NCBI GenBank assembly: GCA_900771185.1
Contig: CAAGND010000202.1
Location: forward strand, 1 to 6,207
From: Clostridia bacterium
Lineage (GTDB): Bacteria; Bacillota; Clostridia; Oscillospirales; Acutalibacteraceae
Direction: 5' to 3'
DNA length: 6,207 bases
A program made the translations under genes and the position numbers. This document shows, in pieces, positions 1 to 5,732 of the stretch (positions within the stretch are counted from its first letter, which is position 1; the number at the start of each line of letters is the position of its first letter). The notes under the pieces are model-generated. The model saw only the letters and a program-made list of their open reading frames with translations, was not told where the DNA came from and did not search any database.

Positions 1-1014
1 GAAGCTGCGTGAATACAGTGCTATTTTTACCGCGTCCTCAAAGAGCGCACATGCTGTCCGAGCCTGCTTCTCATTCTCATCCGCGAAAAATACTCCGATT
101 TGCTTTATCATAATAACCCTCGGAAACACACAGTATTTTTCACGATACTCCTCTATCTTCTCACGCGCCGAAGCCATATCGTCAAGCCACAGCGGATATG
201 CGCGGCAATAGACTATGTGGTCGGGTGTGAATGGACGCAGAAGCGGGGCTGCACCTTTTTTGTCCGAAAGAAACTCCGGCAGCAGCTCAAAATCCGCAGG
301 TAGAAAGACAAAGCCCTCCGGAAAGCAGTCGTTAAGCGATGAAATCACGCTGCATGTATATTCAGTCTGTGCTTTTTTTATCTGAGGTGTCTGCACAAGC
401 GCCCCTTTCAGCTCCGACAGCACACAGGAGAGCTTTTCTCCGAGCTGAGCGACGGTGTCTCCGGCCACAAATATTCCGTGATTTTCAAGGAGCAGCATAT
501 CACAGGCAGTGCCTTTTATACGCTTATATTCAGCCATTTTGTCTGAGCATATTTTAGCGAGGATATAGCCCGGGCGGCACTGTTCTATCCAGATAAAATC
601 ATGCTTTATAACCCTTCGTGCGGCCGACTCTCCTCCCTTTGAGCAGGTCAGGCCGTTGACAAGCACGGGATGCAGATGAAGCACGAATCTATACTCAAAG
701 AGAGCATGAAGAGTGGTCTCCACACTCGGACGCTTATCCTTGGAGCCCTCGGCTCTCGCCGCCATCAGGTCAGCCAACACCGCCGCCTCACGCTCATCAT
801 CGGCATCGGGATATTCCTTTTCAAATATTTTCATGAGCTTTTCAAGCTCCATCTCAACAAAGCCATGCGCCGTTATTTGCGCAAGAGACACGCCGGAGCC
901 TTTGACCCACATTCTTCCGTTTTCCTTTGCCGAGGTGTTTCCGCCTCCGGCAAGCACAAGCTCCGGGTCTGAGCCGTATTTGTTTGAAAATCCGACAAGC
1001 TCTTCAATAAGCAT
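1..1014 (-). CDS. Class II aldolase/adducin-family protein, 3' end outside window
   Basis: This open frame gives 338 residues and runs off the window edge without a stop; it is absent from simple ORF lists only because it is incomplete. It resembles zinc-dependent class II sugar-phosphate aldolases of the rhamnulose/fuculose-phosphate aldolase type, cytosolic enzymes that cleave ketose 1-phosphates to DHAP and an aldehyde. Visible motifs are AGGGNTS (22-28, phosphate-loop-like), VKGSG (37-41), PSVE with E99 as the likely catalytic acid, HLHP (H113, H115) and LENHG (H179) as the probable zinc ligands. About 160 residues follow the core domain, so it is longer than FucA (about 215 residues) and closer to the long RhaD-like proteins of Firmicutes; I estimate 40-60 residues are missing. 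The ATG at 1014 is preferred over the GTG at 1020 because AGGAG lies 9 nt before it. It follows potD on the same strand. Substrate is unknown, and a non-aldolase role is possible. Confidence 0.85.
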   Translation of the reverse strand, partial: MLIEELVGFSNKYGSDPELVLAGGGNTSAKENGRMWVKGSGVSLAQITAHGFVEMELEKLMKIFEKEYPDADDEREAAVLADLMAARAEGSKDKRPSVETTLHALFEYRFVLHLHPVLVNGLTCSKGGESAARRVIKHDFIWIEQCRPGYILAKICSDKMAEYKRIKGTACDMLLLENHGIFVAGDTVAQLGEKLSCVLSELKGALVQTPQIKKAQTEYTCSVISSLNDCFPEGFVFLPADFELLPEFLSDKKGAAPLLRPFTPDHIVYCRAYPLWLDDMASAREKIEEYREKYCVFPRVIMIKQIGVFFADENEKQARTACALFEDAVKIALYSRSF

Positions 1015-1021
1015 ATGCACA

Positions 1022-1028
1022 CTCTCCT
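1022..1028 (-). promoter_or_regulatory. Ribosome binding site of the aldolase gene
   Basis: The minus strand reads AGGAGAG here. The core AGGAG is 9 nt before the ATG at 1014 but only about 3 nt from the GTG at 1020, so it supports the ATG as the start. Confidence 0.7.
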
Positions 1029-1044
1029 ATAAACATCATAAACA

Positions 1045-1072
1045 TCGGGCGCCGGTATTCGCCTGCGCCCGA
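1045..1072 (-). terminator. GC-rich hairpin between potD and the aldolase gene
   Basis: An 8 bp perfect stem (TCGGGCGC with GCGCCCGA) encloses a 12 nt loop that may fold further by two G-C pairs. It begins 9 nt after the potD stop codon. On the minus strand it is followed by a loosely U-rich stretch (two copies of GATGTTTAT) rather than a solid U-tract. It could therefore be a weak or partial terminator, or an mRNA-stabilising 3' structure for potD that lets some transcription continue into the aldolase. Confidence 0.5.
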
Positions 1073-1081
1073 CAAGTTATT

Positions 1082-2179
1082 CTATTTTGCTTTTATTTCT
1101 TTCCACGCATTGCTGTAATAGGCGTCGAGATCAGCGCCGAGTGATTTCATGACTTCGCTCTTATCTACTATATCCTGCGGAGGAAAGATATCCTCATCGC
1201 TCTTTATATCCTCGGGGAGCGACTCATAAAGCGCCTGGTTCGGAGTTGAATAATAGATATAATCAAAGTTCATCTCCGCTATATCCTCTCTGCAGAGGAA
1301 ATCGATAAACTTTTCCGCGGCGTCCTTCTTCGCACAGTATTTCGGAATAACCCACGAATCAATCCAAAGGTTCGTTCCCTCCTCCGGAATCGTGAACTCC
1401 AAATCGGGATTGCCGGTGATGCCGAGCTCCTCATCGCCCTCAATGGCAAGATAGGCCTCTCCGTTATAGACGAGCGCCATTGCGGCATCTCCGCTTATCA
1501 TAGAATCTCTTGCCTCAGTTTCAACCTGATACGCTTTGACAAGCGGCTTCTGATTGATAAGCAGCTCCTTTGCCTCGTCAATCTGTGCCTTATCGGTCGT
1601 GTTCAGTGAATAGCCGAGACTTTTGAGAGCCACAAGGAAAGAGTCTCGGATGCTGTTGGCCATAATGATCTTTCCTGCATACTTTTCGTCAAAGAACATT
1701 TTCCAGCTCTTCGCGTCCTGCTCGGAAACTATCTTTTTGTTGTAAATCACGCCGACCGTTCCCCAGAAATGCGGGACGGAATATTTAAGCTCCGGGTCAA
1801 ACACCTTGGAATTGTCCCAATATGTCTGACCGATATTCTTGCTGTTGGGTATATTTTCAAAATTGAGCTCAAGGAGCATATCCTCGGCTATAAATTTTTC
1901 TATTATATAATCCGACGTGCAAATGAGGTCGTAAGAGCCATCGCCGTTAACGGCCTTGTTATACAGCTCCTCCGGAGTGTCGCACTCGTCCATCTTGACC
2001 TTGATGCCCGTTTCATCCTCAAACATCGACACAGCTTCAAGATCAAGATACTGACCGTATACAAGCACGTTGATGCTTTCGGAAGCGGAGCATCCGCCCA
2101 AAACCGCAAGCGAGCACAGACACATGGCAAGCGCCGTCACCGCCGCCGCAATTCTTAACAATACTCTGTTCTTTTTCAT
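1082..2179 (-). CDS. potD: Polyamine ABC transporter substrate-binding lipoprotein PotD
   Basis: Binds spermidine and/or putrescine outside the membrane and delivers it to PotBC. The 365-residue product starts with a basic and hydrophobic lipoprotein signal ending in LGGC, so C30 should be lipidated and anchored in the membrane. The mature part has the PotD/PotF-type type 2 binding-protein fold: FEDETGIKV (53-61), TSDYIIEK (88-95), GVIYNKK (143-149), LWIDSWVIPK (271-280) and YSTPN (310-314). By comparison with E. coli PotD as I remember it, the pocket residues S89, Y91, W272, D274 and Y310 are kept, E171 is replaced by D179, and two tryptophans are replaced by tyrosine (Y41, Y238). The ATG has AGGAGG 6 nt upstream (2186-2191), and the gene starts 13 nt after the potC stop. 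It ends with TAG. The family call is firm; which polyamine it prefers is not shown. Confidence 0.94.
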   Translation of the reverse strand: MKKNRVLLRIAAAVTALAMCLCSLAVLGGCSASESINVLVYGQYLDLEAVSMFEDETGIKVKMDECDTPEELYNKAVNGDGSYDLICTSDYIIEKFIAEDMLLELNFENIPNSKNIGQTYWDNSKVFDPELKYSVPHFWGTVGVIYNKKIVSEQDAKSWKMFFDEKYAGKIIMANSIRDSFLVALKSLGYSLNTTDKAQIDEAKELLINQKPLVKAYQVETEARDSMISGDAAMALVYNGEAYLAIEGDEELGITGNPDLEFTIPEEGTNLWIDSWVIPKYCAKKDAAEKFIDFLCREDIAEMNFDYIYYSTPNQALYESLPEDIKSDEDIFPPQDIVDKSEVMKSLGADLDAYYSNAWKEIKAK

Positions 2180-2192
2180 TTTGAGCCTCCTG

Positions 2193-2996
2193 TCAATAAT
2201 TTCTCATATTTGTCTTTATATTCTTCTCCCTGTCCGCGCTTATCCTGTTGACAACGAAAAGAACTATGAGCACAATCAAAAATATAATTGTGGAAAGAGC
2301 ATAAAGCTCAGGCCTGTTCCCGAGCTTTCGCTCGGTATAAACTATTATTGATAGGGTCTTTATACCTGCCCCTTTGGTGAAATAAGTTATCGTAAAATCA
2401 TCGAGGGACATTGTGAACGCCATGAGAAATCCCGAAAGTATACCGGGAAAGATATCCGGCAGAACGACCTTGAAAAACGCCTGCACCGGTGAAGCGCCGA
2501 GGTCTATCGCGGCCTCATATGTGTGCCGATCCCGCTGACGCAGCTTCGGCAGAACATTGAGCACAACATAGGGAATGTTGAAGCTGATATGCGCTATGAG
2601 CATGGTGGCAAAGCTGAGGTTACCGAACAGACGCACAAAAAGGAGCATCATTGCTATGCCCGTCACTATATCCGCATTGAGCAGCGGTATACTATTCAGA
2701 CTCATTATAGCGGACTGACTGCGTTTTTTCATATAAAGTATACCCACGCACGCCAGCGTTCCTATCAGCGTTGCAATAAAAGCCGAGGCAAGAGCCAGCA
2801 CAACGGTATTGCCGAGAGCTTCCATTATCTGCTTGCTTTTAAACAGCTCCTCATACCACCTGAAAGTGAAACCGCCCCATGTCAGAAAACGGGAATCGTT
2901 GAAAGAGAGGACTATCAGCACCGCTATCGGCAGATAAAGAAAAATGAAAATGATCGCCACATAAAAGCGCTCAAAAAAGTTTTTCACCTTTACCAC
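2193..2996 (-). CDS. potC: Polyamine ABC transporter permease PotC
   Basis: Second membrane subunit of the spermidine/putrescine importer; it pairs with PotB to form the translocation channel. The 267-residue protein has about six membrane segments (roughly 12-32, 62-88, 97-123, 128-150, 184-205, 233-252). The binding-protein-dependent permease EAA loop is clear at 161-185 (EAAIDLGAS, then VVLPDIFPG), which docks onto PotA. The SLDDFTITYFTKG segment (198-209) and the early SFNDS (31-35) are typical of PotC. The start is GTG, supported by AGGAGG 7 nt upstream. Its first seven bases overlap the potB stop (GTGGTAA), so translation is probably coupled to potB. The stop TGA lies next to the potD ribosome binding site. 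Length is normal for the family. Confidence 0.94.
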   Translation of the reverse strand: MVKVKNFFERFYVAIIFIFLYLPIAVLIVLSFNDSRFLTWGGFTFRWYEELFKSKQIMEALGNTVVLALASAFIATLIGTLACVGILYMKKRSQSAIMSLNSIPLLNADIVTGIAMMLLFVRLFGNLSFATMLIAHISFNIPYVVLNVLPKLRQRDRHTYEAAIDLGASPVQAFFKVVLPDIFPGILSGFLMAFTMSLDDFTITYFTKGAGIKTLSIIVYTERKLGNRPELYALSTIIFLIVLIVLFVVNRISADREKNIKTNMRNY

Positions 2997-3802
2997 AGAG
3001 CGGCCTCCTCTCCGGAGCTCTTTCTGTCCGCTATCATCATGCTGATAAATATAAATATCATCAGCACAATAGATATACCCGAACCGAGGTTCCAGTTATT
3101 GCCGCGGTTGAACTCCTGTTCTATGATATTGCCTATGAGCAATATCTTGCCGCCGCCCAGAATGTCAGCTATGACGAACTCCGAAATAGACGGCACAAAA
3201 ACCATGGTTATTCCGCTGACTACTCCCGGAATGGAGAGAGGAAAGATTACCTTTATAAACTTTTTCCACGAATTCGCTCCGAGGTCTCCCGCAGCGTCAA
3301 GCAGATTGCGGTCAATCTTTATCAGAGCATTGTATATCGGAAGAACCATGAAAGGGAAATAGTCATAGACCATACCCAGCACTATGGCCGCAGGCGTATA
3401 CATTATATTCATTGACGGCAGATGAAAAAAACTGAGAACGTTATTTATTATGCCGTTGTCAGCAATCAGAAGTCTTATGGCTATGATTCTGAGCAGAAAG
3501 TTTATCCACATGGGAAGGATAAATATGAAAATGACGAAGCTTCTGCTGTTTGAGCTGTTTTTGCTCAGTATCAGAGCGAGCGGATAAGCGAGCAACAGAC
3601 ATATGGCTGTGCTCAGAAAAGCAAGAAGCAGGGAAAGCCCCAGTGCTTCAAGATGAATCTTGTCCGCTATGGCGGTTATATTCGATAGGGTAAACGAACC
3701 GTCACTGTCTGTAAAGCCGTAATAAAAAACGAACAGCAGCGGCACAAGCGTGAACACTATCATCCACAGCAGGTACGGTCCTGCCATAAGCTTTTTATAC
3801 AT
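2990..3802 (-). CDS. potB: Polyamine ABC transporter permease PotB
   Basis: First membrane subunit of the spermidine/putrescine importer. The product starting at 3802 has 270 residues, with about six membrane segments (roughly 9-30, 52-80, 89-112, 136-160, 186-213, 241-258). The cytoplasmic EAA loop is at 169-193 (DAAGDLGAN, then VIFPLSIPG), the site that contacts PotA. LPMWINFLLR and the PSISEFVIADILGGG segment are typical of PotB. I place the start at the ATG at 3802, because AGGAGG lies 12 nt upstream and the resulting N-terminus (MYKKLMAGPYLLW) looks like other PotB proteins. An in-frame ATG at 3823 would add seven residues but sits directly in front of the AGGAGG, which cannot then serve it. 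The 3802 start overlaps the potA stop by 8 bases (ATGTATAA). The C-terminus ends with Glu-Glu codons that form the potC ribosome binding site. Confidence 0.93.
   Translation of the reverse strand: MYKKLMAGPYLLWMIVFTLVPLLFVFYYGFTDSDGSFTLSNITAIADKIHLEALGLSLLLAFLSTAICLLLAYPLALILSKNSSNSRSFVIFIFILPMWINFLLRIIAIRLLIADNGIINNVLSFFHLPSMNIMYTPAAIVLGMVYDYFPFMVLPIYNALIKIDRNLLDAAGDLGANSWKKFIKVIFPLSIPGVVSGITMVFVPSISEFVIADILGGGKILLIGNIIEQEFNRGNNWNLGSGISIVLMIFIFISMMIADRKSSGEEAALW
3003..3009 (-). promoter_or_regulatory. Ribosome binding site for potC, inside the end of potB
   Basis: A GAGGAGG stretch (AGGAGG core) encoded by the Glu-Glu codons near the potB C-terminus lies about 7 nt before the potC GTG start at 2996. 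It decides the GTG start and matches the arrangement at the potA-potB junction. Confidence 0.75.
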
Positions 3803-4871
3803 CGGCTGTGAAAACCTCCTCATCCTCAGATTCGGGCTTGTTCATTATCTGAATATTTGAAGGCTCAACGCTCAGACCCACCTGAGTTCCTACGGGAGTT
3901 GAATTTGTGCTGTGCACAAGCCACTCATAGCCGTTGACCATAACATGCATCTCATAGTGGACGCCTTTGAAAATTATATCGGTGACAACGCCCTTGAGCT
4001 CACCCTCAGACGGAGGGGTGAGAATAACGTCCTCCGGGCGGATAACAACATCGACCGGCGAATTTTCACCGAAGCCCTCGTCAACGCAGACGAACTCAGC
4101 GCCGAGAATGCGTACAAGCCGATCCTTTATCATCATTCCGTCAAGAATATTGCTCTCGCCTATAAAATCGGCAACGAAGGCATTTTTCGGCTCGTTATAG
4201 ATATCGACAGGAGTGCCTATCTGCTGAATATAGCCCTGGTTGAGCACCACCACGGTGTCAGACATGGTGAGAGCCTCCTCCTGATCGTGCGTAACATATA
4301 TAAACGTTATGCCGAGCCGCTGCTGAATCTTTTTCAGTTCCACCTGCATCTCGCGCCTGAGCTTGAGGTCGAGAGCACCGAGAGGCTCATCAAGCAGCAG
4401 GACACGTGGTTTGACGGCAAGAGCGCGCGCTATCGCCACCCTCTGCTGCTGACCGCCGGAGAGCGAATTTATATTACGTTTTTCAAAGCCTTTGAGATTG
4501 ACTATGCCGAGCATCTCGCTGACAGTCTGCTCGATTTCCTGTTCGGGGAGCTTTTTAATTCTCAGCCCGAAAGCCACATTCTCATAGACATTGAGATGCG
4601 GAAAAAGAGCATAACGCTGAAAAATGGTGTTAACCTGCCTCTTGTGAGGCGGCACACCATTGATTTTTTTGTCCTCAAATATGATATCGCCCTCATCGGG
4701 TTCAAGGAAGCCTGCAATGATACGCAGAATGGTGGTCTTTCCGCATCCGGAAGGACCGAGCAGAGTTATAAACTCCCTGTCACGGATATACAGGCTCAAA
4801 TCGTCGAGAACCTGATTATCCCCCAATTTGACGGATATGTTTTTCAAATCAATAATAACGTTTTTTTTCAA
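3795..4871 (-). CDS. potA: Polyamine ABC transporter ATP-binding protein PotA
   Basis: Cytoplasmic ATPase that powers spermidine/putrescine uptake through PotBC. The 358-residue product carries all nucleotide-binding motifs in order: Walker A GPSGCGKTT (39-47), Q-loop Q85 within FQRYALFPH, signature LSGGQQQR (137-144), Walker B LLLDEP (158-163), D-loop GALD (165-168) and switch histidine H195 within THDQEEA. A C-terminal TOBE-type regulatory domain follows (about 275-345, with VVIRPED at 275-281), as expected for the PotA/MalK group. The start is TTG; the N-terminus (IIDLKNISVKLG) matches the family, and a GAGAGGGG site lies 8 nt upstream. It is the first gene of the pot operon, 45 nt or so downstream of a good promoter, and overlaps potB by 8 bases. 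Substrate assignment rests on the four-gene set, especially PotD; the ATPase alone could serve related importers. Confidence 0.95.
   Translation of the reverse strand: MKKNVIIDLKNISVKLGDNQVLDDLSLYIRDREFITLLGPSGCGKTTILRIIAGFLEPDEGDIIFEDKKINGVPPHKRQVNTIFQRYALFPHLNVYENVAFGLRIKKLPEQEIEQTVSEMLGIVNLKGFEKRNINSLSGGQQQRVAIARALAVKPRVLLLDEPLGALDLKLRREMQVELKKIQQRLGITFIYVTHDQEEALTMSDTVVVLNQGYIQQIGTPVDIYNEPKNAFVADFIGESNILDGMMIKDRLVRILGAEFVCVDEGFGENSPVDVVIRPEDVILTPPSEGELKGVVTDIIFKGVHYEMHVMVNGYEWLVHSTNSTPVGTQVGLSVEPSNIQIMNKPESEDEEVFTADV
3815..3820 (-). promoter_or_regulatory. Ribosome binding site for potB, inside the end of potA
   Basis: AGGAGG lies within the Glu-Glu-Val codons near the potA C-terminus. 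It is 12 nt before the ATG at 3802 and immediately downstream of the other candidate ATG at 3823, so it favours the shorter PotB. The spacing is at the long end of the usable range. Confidence 0.65.
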
Positions 4872-4879
4872 TTATGCAG

Positions 4880-4887
4880 CCCCTCTC
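4880..4887 (-). promoter_or_regulatory. Ribosome binding site of potA
   Basis: The minus strand reads GAGAGGGG, ending 8 nt before the TTG at 4871. No in-frame ATG lies nearby, so this site supports the TTG start. Confidence 0.6.
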
Positions 4888-4905
4888 GTTTATAGAATGC
4901 ACTCA

Positions 4906-4923
4906 TTATAACGATAGTTATAA
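4906..4923 (-). repeat. Inverted repeat over the pot transcription start, possible operator
   Basis: Perfect 7 bp arms TTATAAC and GTTATAA are separated by 4 bases. The repeat begins at the last base of the -10 box and covers the predicted start of transcription (near 4916), a usual position for a repressor site. No regulator gene is in the window. The AT-rich sequence makes chance occurrence possible. Confidence 0.4.
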
Positions 4924-4951
4924 ATATAGAGCCAAACTCAGAAAAAGTCAA
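4923..4951 (-). promoter_or_regulatory. Sigma-A-type promoter of the pot operon
   Basis: The minus strand has TTGACT (4946-4951), a 17 bp spacer and TATATT (4923-4928), each close to the housekeeping consensus. Transcription should begin near 4916, giving a leader of about 45 nt before potA. Sequence upstream of the -35 box is AT-rich and could act as an UP element. It lies downstream of the spoIIR terminator, so the pot operon appears to be transcribed independently. Confidence 0.75.
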
Positions 4952-4961
4952 CATATTTGAC
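4947..4961 (-). repeat. Inverted repeat overlapping the pot -35 box, possible operator
   Basis: Perfect 5 bp arms GTCAA and TTGAC flank 5 bases, and one arm is most of the -35 hexamer. It could bind a regulator that blocks or modulates RNA polymerase. The arms are short, so chance is a serious alternative. Confidence 0.3.
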
Positions 4962-4985
4962 AAAAATCGTTGCAAATATTCACTG

Positions 4986-5016
4986 AAAAGCAAAGGCACC
5001 CGCGCACACGGGTGCC
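4986..5016 (-). terminator. Intrinsic terminator of spoIIR
   Basis: A perfect 8 bp stem, GGCACCCG with CGGGTGCC (4995-5002 and 5009-5016), encloses a 6 nt loop. On the minus strand it is followed by TTTGCTTTT (4986-4994). It starts 18 bp after the spoIIR stop and separates spoIIR from the pot operon. This is the clearest terminator in the window. Confidence 0.88.
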
Positions 5017-5034
5017 AAAGTTGAAAATAAAAAA

Positions 5035-5658
5035 TTATTCAAAATTGCTCCTGAACTTTTCGATAAGTTCGACTATTTTGAAGCGTGGCTCATATTTTTC
5101 GCTGCTGCGCACCACTTTTACCTCGCCGTCATCGAGAAAAGCGTCAATATCCGTGCTGTTCTCTCCCTCTGCGGCGGGAAGGCAGAGCGGCGGAAACATA
5201 ACACACCACCAATTTTTGCCCTCTCCCTCACCTATCACGACTTTTATAGCGGTATATTTCCCCGCGGGCATCGTCAAATCCCCATAGCAGCGGGTGGCAA
5301 AATATTCGTCGACAACTTCAACCGTCACCGGATAATCAAATCCCTCTGATACTATTACCTCTCTGGCGGCTTCAACAAGCTCGTCCTTTTTCGGTTCAAG
5401 CCTTTCACGTGCCTCGTCGGCCGTCGTGGTTCCGTCAAAAAGCTCGCTGCCGCTTTCCAGCACCGCGTCACGGACCTTGAGTTTCAATGCCTGATCCTCA
5501 TCTGAATCCGAATTTGCTATAACGTGCATTCTCAGCACGCTCTCCCTGACCTGCGAACACCTGTAAGCAAAGCCGGCGATACTGCACGCCGAAGCTATTA
5601 TAACTGCCGTCAAAATTGCGGCCTCTGTTTTTAAAACCTTGCCAAAGATTTTTTTCAT
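5035..5658 (-). CDS. spoIIR: Stage II sporulation protein R
   Basis: In Bacillus subtilis SpoIIR is made in the forespore, secreted across its membrane, and triggers the SpoIIGA protease to mature pro-sigma-E in the mother cell. The 207-residue product is near the usual length (about 220). It has one N-terminal membrane segment or signal (about 13-32), fitting an exported protein. Diagnostic blocks are LRMHVIANSDSDEDQALKLKV (42-62), VRDAVL (62-67), the PAGKYTAIKVVIGEGEGKNWW stretch (131-151) and CVMFPPLC (152-159). The ATG at 5658 has an AAAAGGA site upstream, with the start codon directly after a run of six T. It lies 74 bp after the mreB-family gene and ends in its own terminator, so it is likely a separate unit. 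In Bacillus the gene depends on sigma-F; only a weak sporulation-type promoter is visible here. Confidence 0.96.
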   Translation of the reverse strand: MKKIFGKVLKTEAAILTAVIIASACSIAGFAYRCSQVRESVLRMHVIANSDSDEDQALKLKVRDAVLESGSELFDGTTTADEARERLEPKKDELVEAAREVIVSEGFDYPVTVEVVDEYFATRCYGDLTMPAGKYTAIKVVIGEGEGKNWWCVMFPPLCLPAAEGENSTDIDAFLDDGEVKVVRSSEKYEPRFKIVELIEKFRSNFE

Positions 5659-5659
5659 A

Positions 5660-5715
5660 AAAAACCGTCCTTTTAATATGTTGGCGAATTCGCAACATAA
5701 TTATGGACGGTTTTT
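5660..5715 (-). terminator. Long inverted repeat between mreB and spoIIR, terminator-like and holding the spoIIR RBS
   Basis: Perfect 11 bp outer arms (AAAAACCGTCC at 5660-5670, GGACGGTTTTT at 5705-5715) enclose a second stem, TATGTT with AACATA (5677-5682 and 5694-5699), capped by GCG-AATT-CGC (5684-5693) with one bulged G. On the minus strand the RNA would form a long hairpin starting 17 nt after the mreB stop and ending in six U, the shape of an intrinsic terminator. The last U is next to the spoIIR AUG, and the GGA of its ribosome binding site is in the 3' arm. The A-runs on both sides would also allow a terminator in the other direction, but no plus-strand gene uses it. Confidence 0.75.
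5669..5675 (-). promoter_or_regulatory. Ribosome binding site of spoIIR, partly inside a hairpin arm
   Basis: The minus strand reads TAAAAGG followed by A, giving an AAAAGGA core about 10 nt before the ATG at 5658. The GGA bases pair with TCC of the upstream arm in the long inverted repeat, so access depends on whether that hairpin forms. Confidence 0.55.
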
Positions 5716-5727
5716 CGAATCTTATTC
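5699..5727 (-). promoter_or_regulatory. Weak candidate forespore-sigma (sigma-G/F-like) promoter for spoIIR
   Basis: On the minus strand GAATA (5723-5727) is followed after 17 bases by CATAATT (5699-5705). This resembles sigma-G promoters (GHATR, about 18 bp, CATNHTA) with one mismatch at the end, and only loosely sigma-F, whose GG before the -10 is missing. The position, 40-70 bp before spoIIR, is right. Tentative. Confidence 0.3.
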
Positions 5728-5732
5728 AAAAA

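Noticed and set aside
713..1144. Plus-strand open frame of 143 codons opposite the aldolase start, plus shorter ones at 100-303, 339-557 and 670-972
   Set aside because: They lie opposite a continuous minus-strand frame with clear class II aldolase motifs.
1769..2158. Plus-strand open frame of 129 codons opposite potD, and minus-strand frames at 1279-1488 and 1903-2130
   Set aside because: All are out-of-frame shadows of potD, which has a lipobox and conserved binding-protein motifs.
2523..3362. Plus-strand open frame of 279 codons opposite potC and potB
   Set aside because: It spans two well-supported genes on the other strand, and its product is low-complexity, charged sequence without family resemblance.
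3912..4895. Plus-strand open frame of 327 codons opposite potA
   Set aside because: It is the antisense shadow of a strongly conserved ATPase gene, has no recognisable domain, and has no good ribosome binding site or operon context.
4905..4910. TATAAT on the minus strand as a second -10 box for the pot operon
   Set aside because: No acceptable -35 hexamer lies 16-18 bp upstream; it is better explained as part of the inverted repeat over the transcription start.
4872..4916. Riboswitch in the potA leader
   Set aside because: The predicted leader is only about 45 nt and shows no known riboswitch motif or terminator hairpin.
4957..4982. Plus-strand TTGACA followed by TATTCA as a divergent promoter
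   Set aside because: The spacer is only 14 bp, the -10 match is poor, and no plus-strand gene follows; it is the other strand of the pot promoter palindrome.
5498..5698. Minus-strand open frame of 66 codons across the spoIIR start
   Set aside because: It overlaps the well-supported spoIIR start in another frame and would begin inside the inverted repeat without a ribosome binding site.
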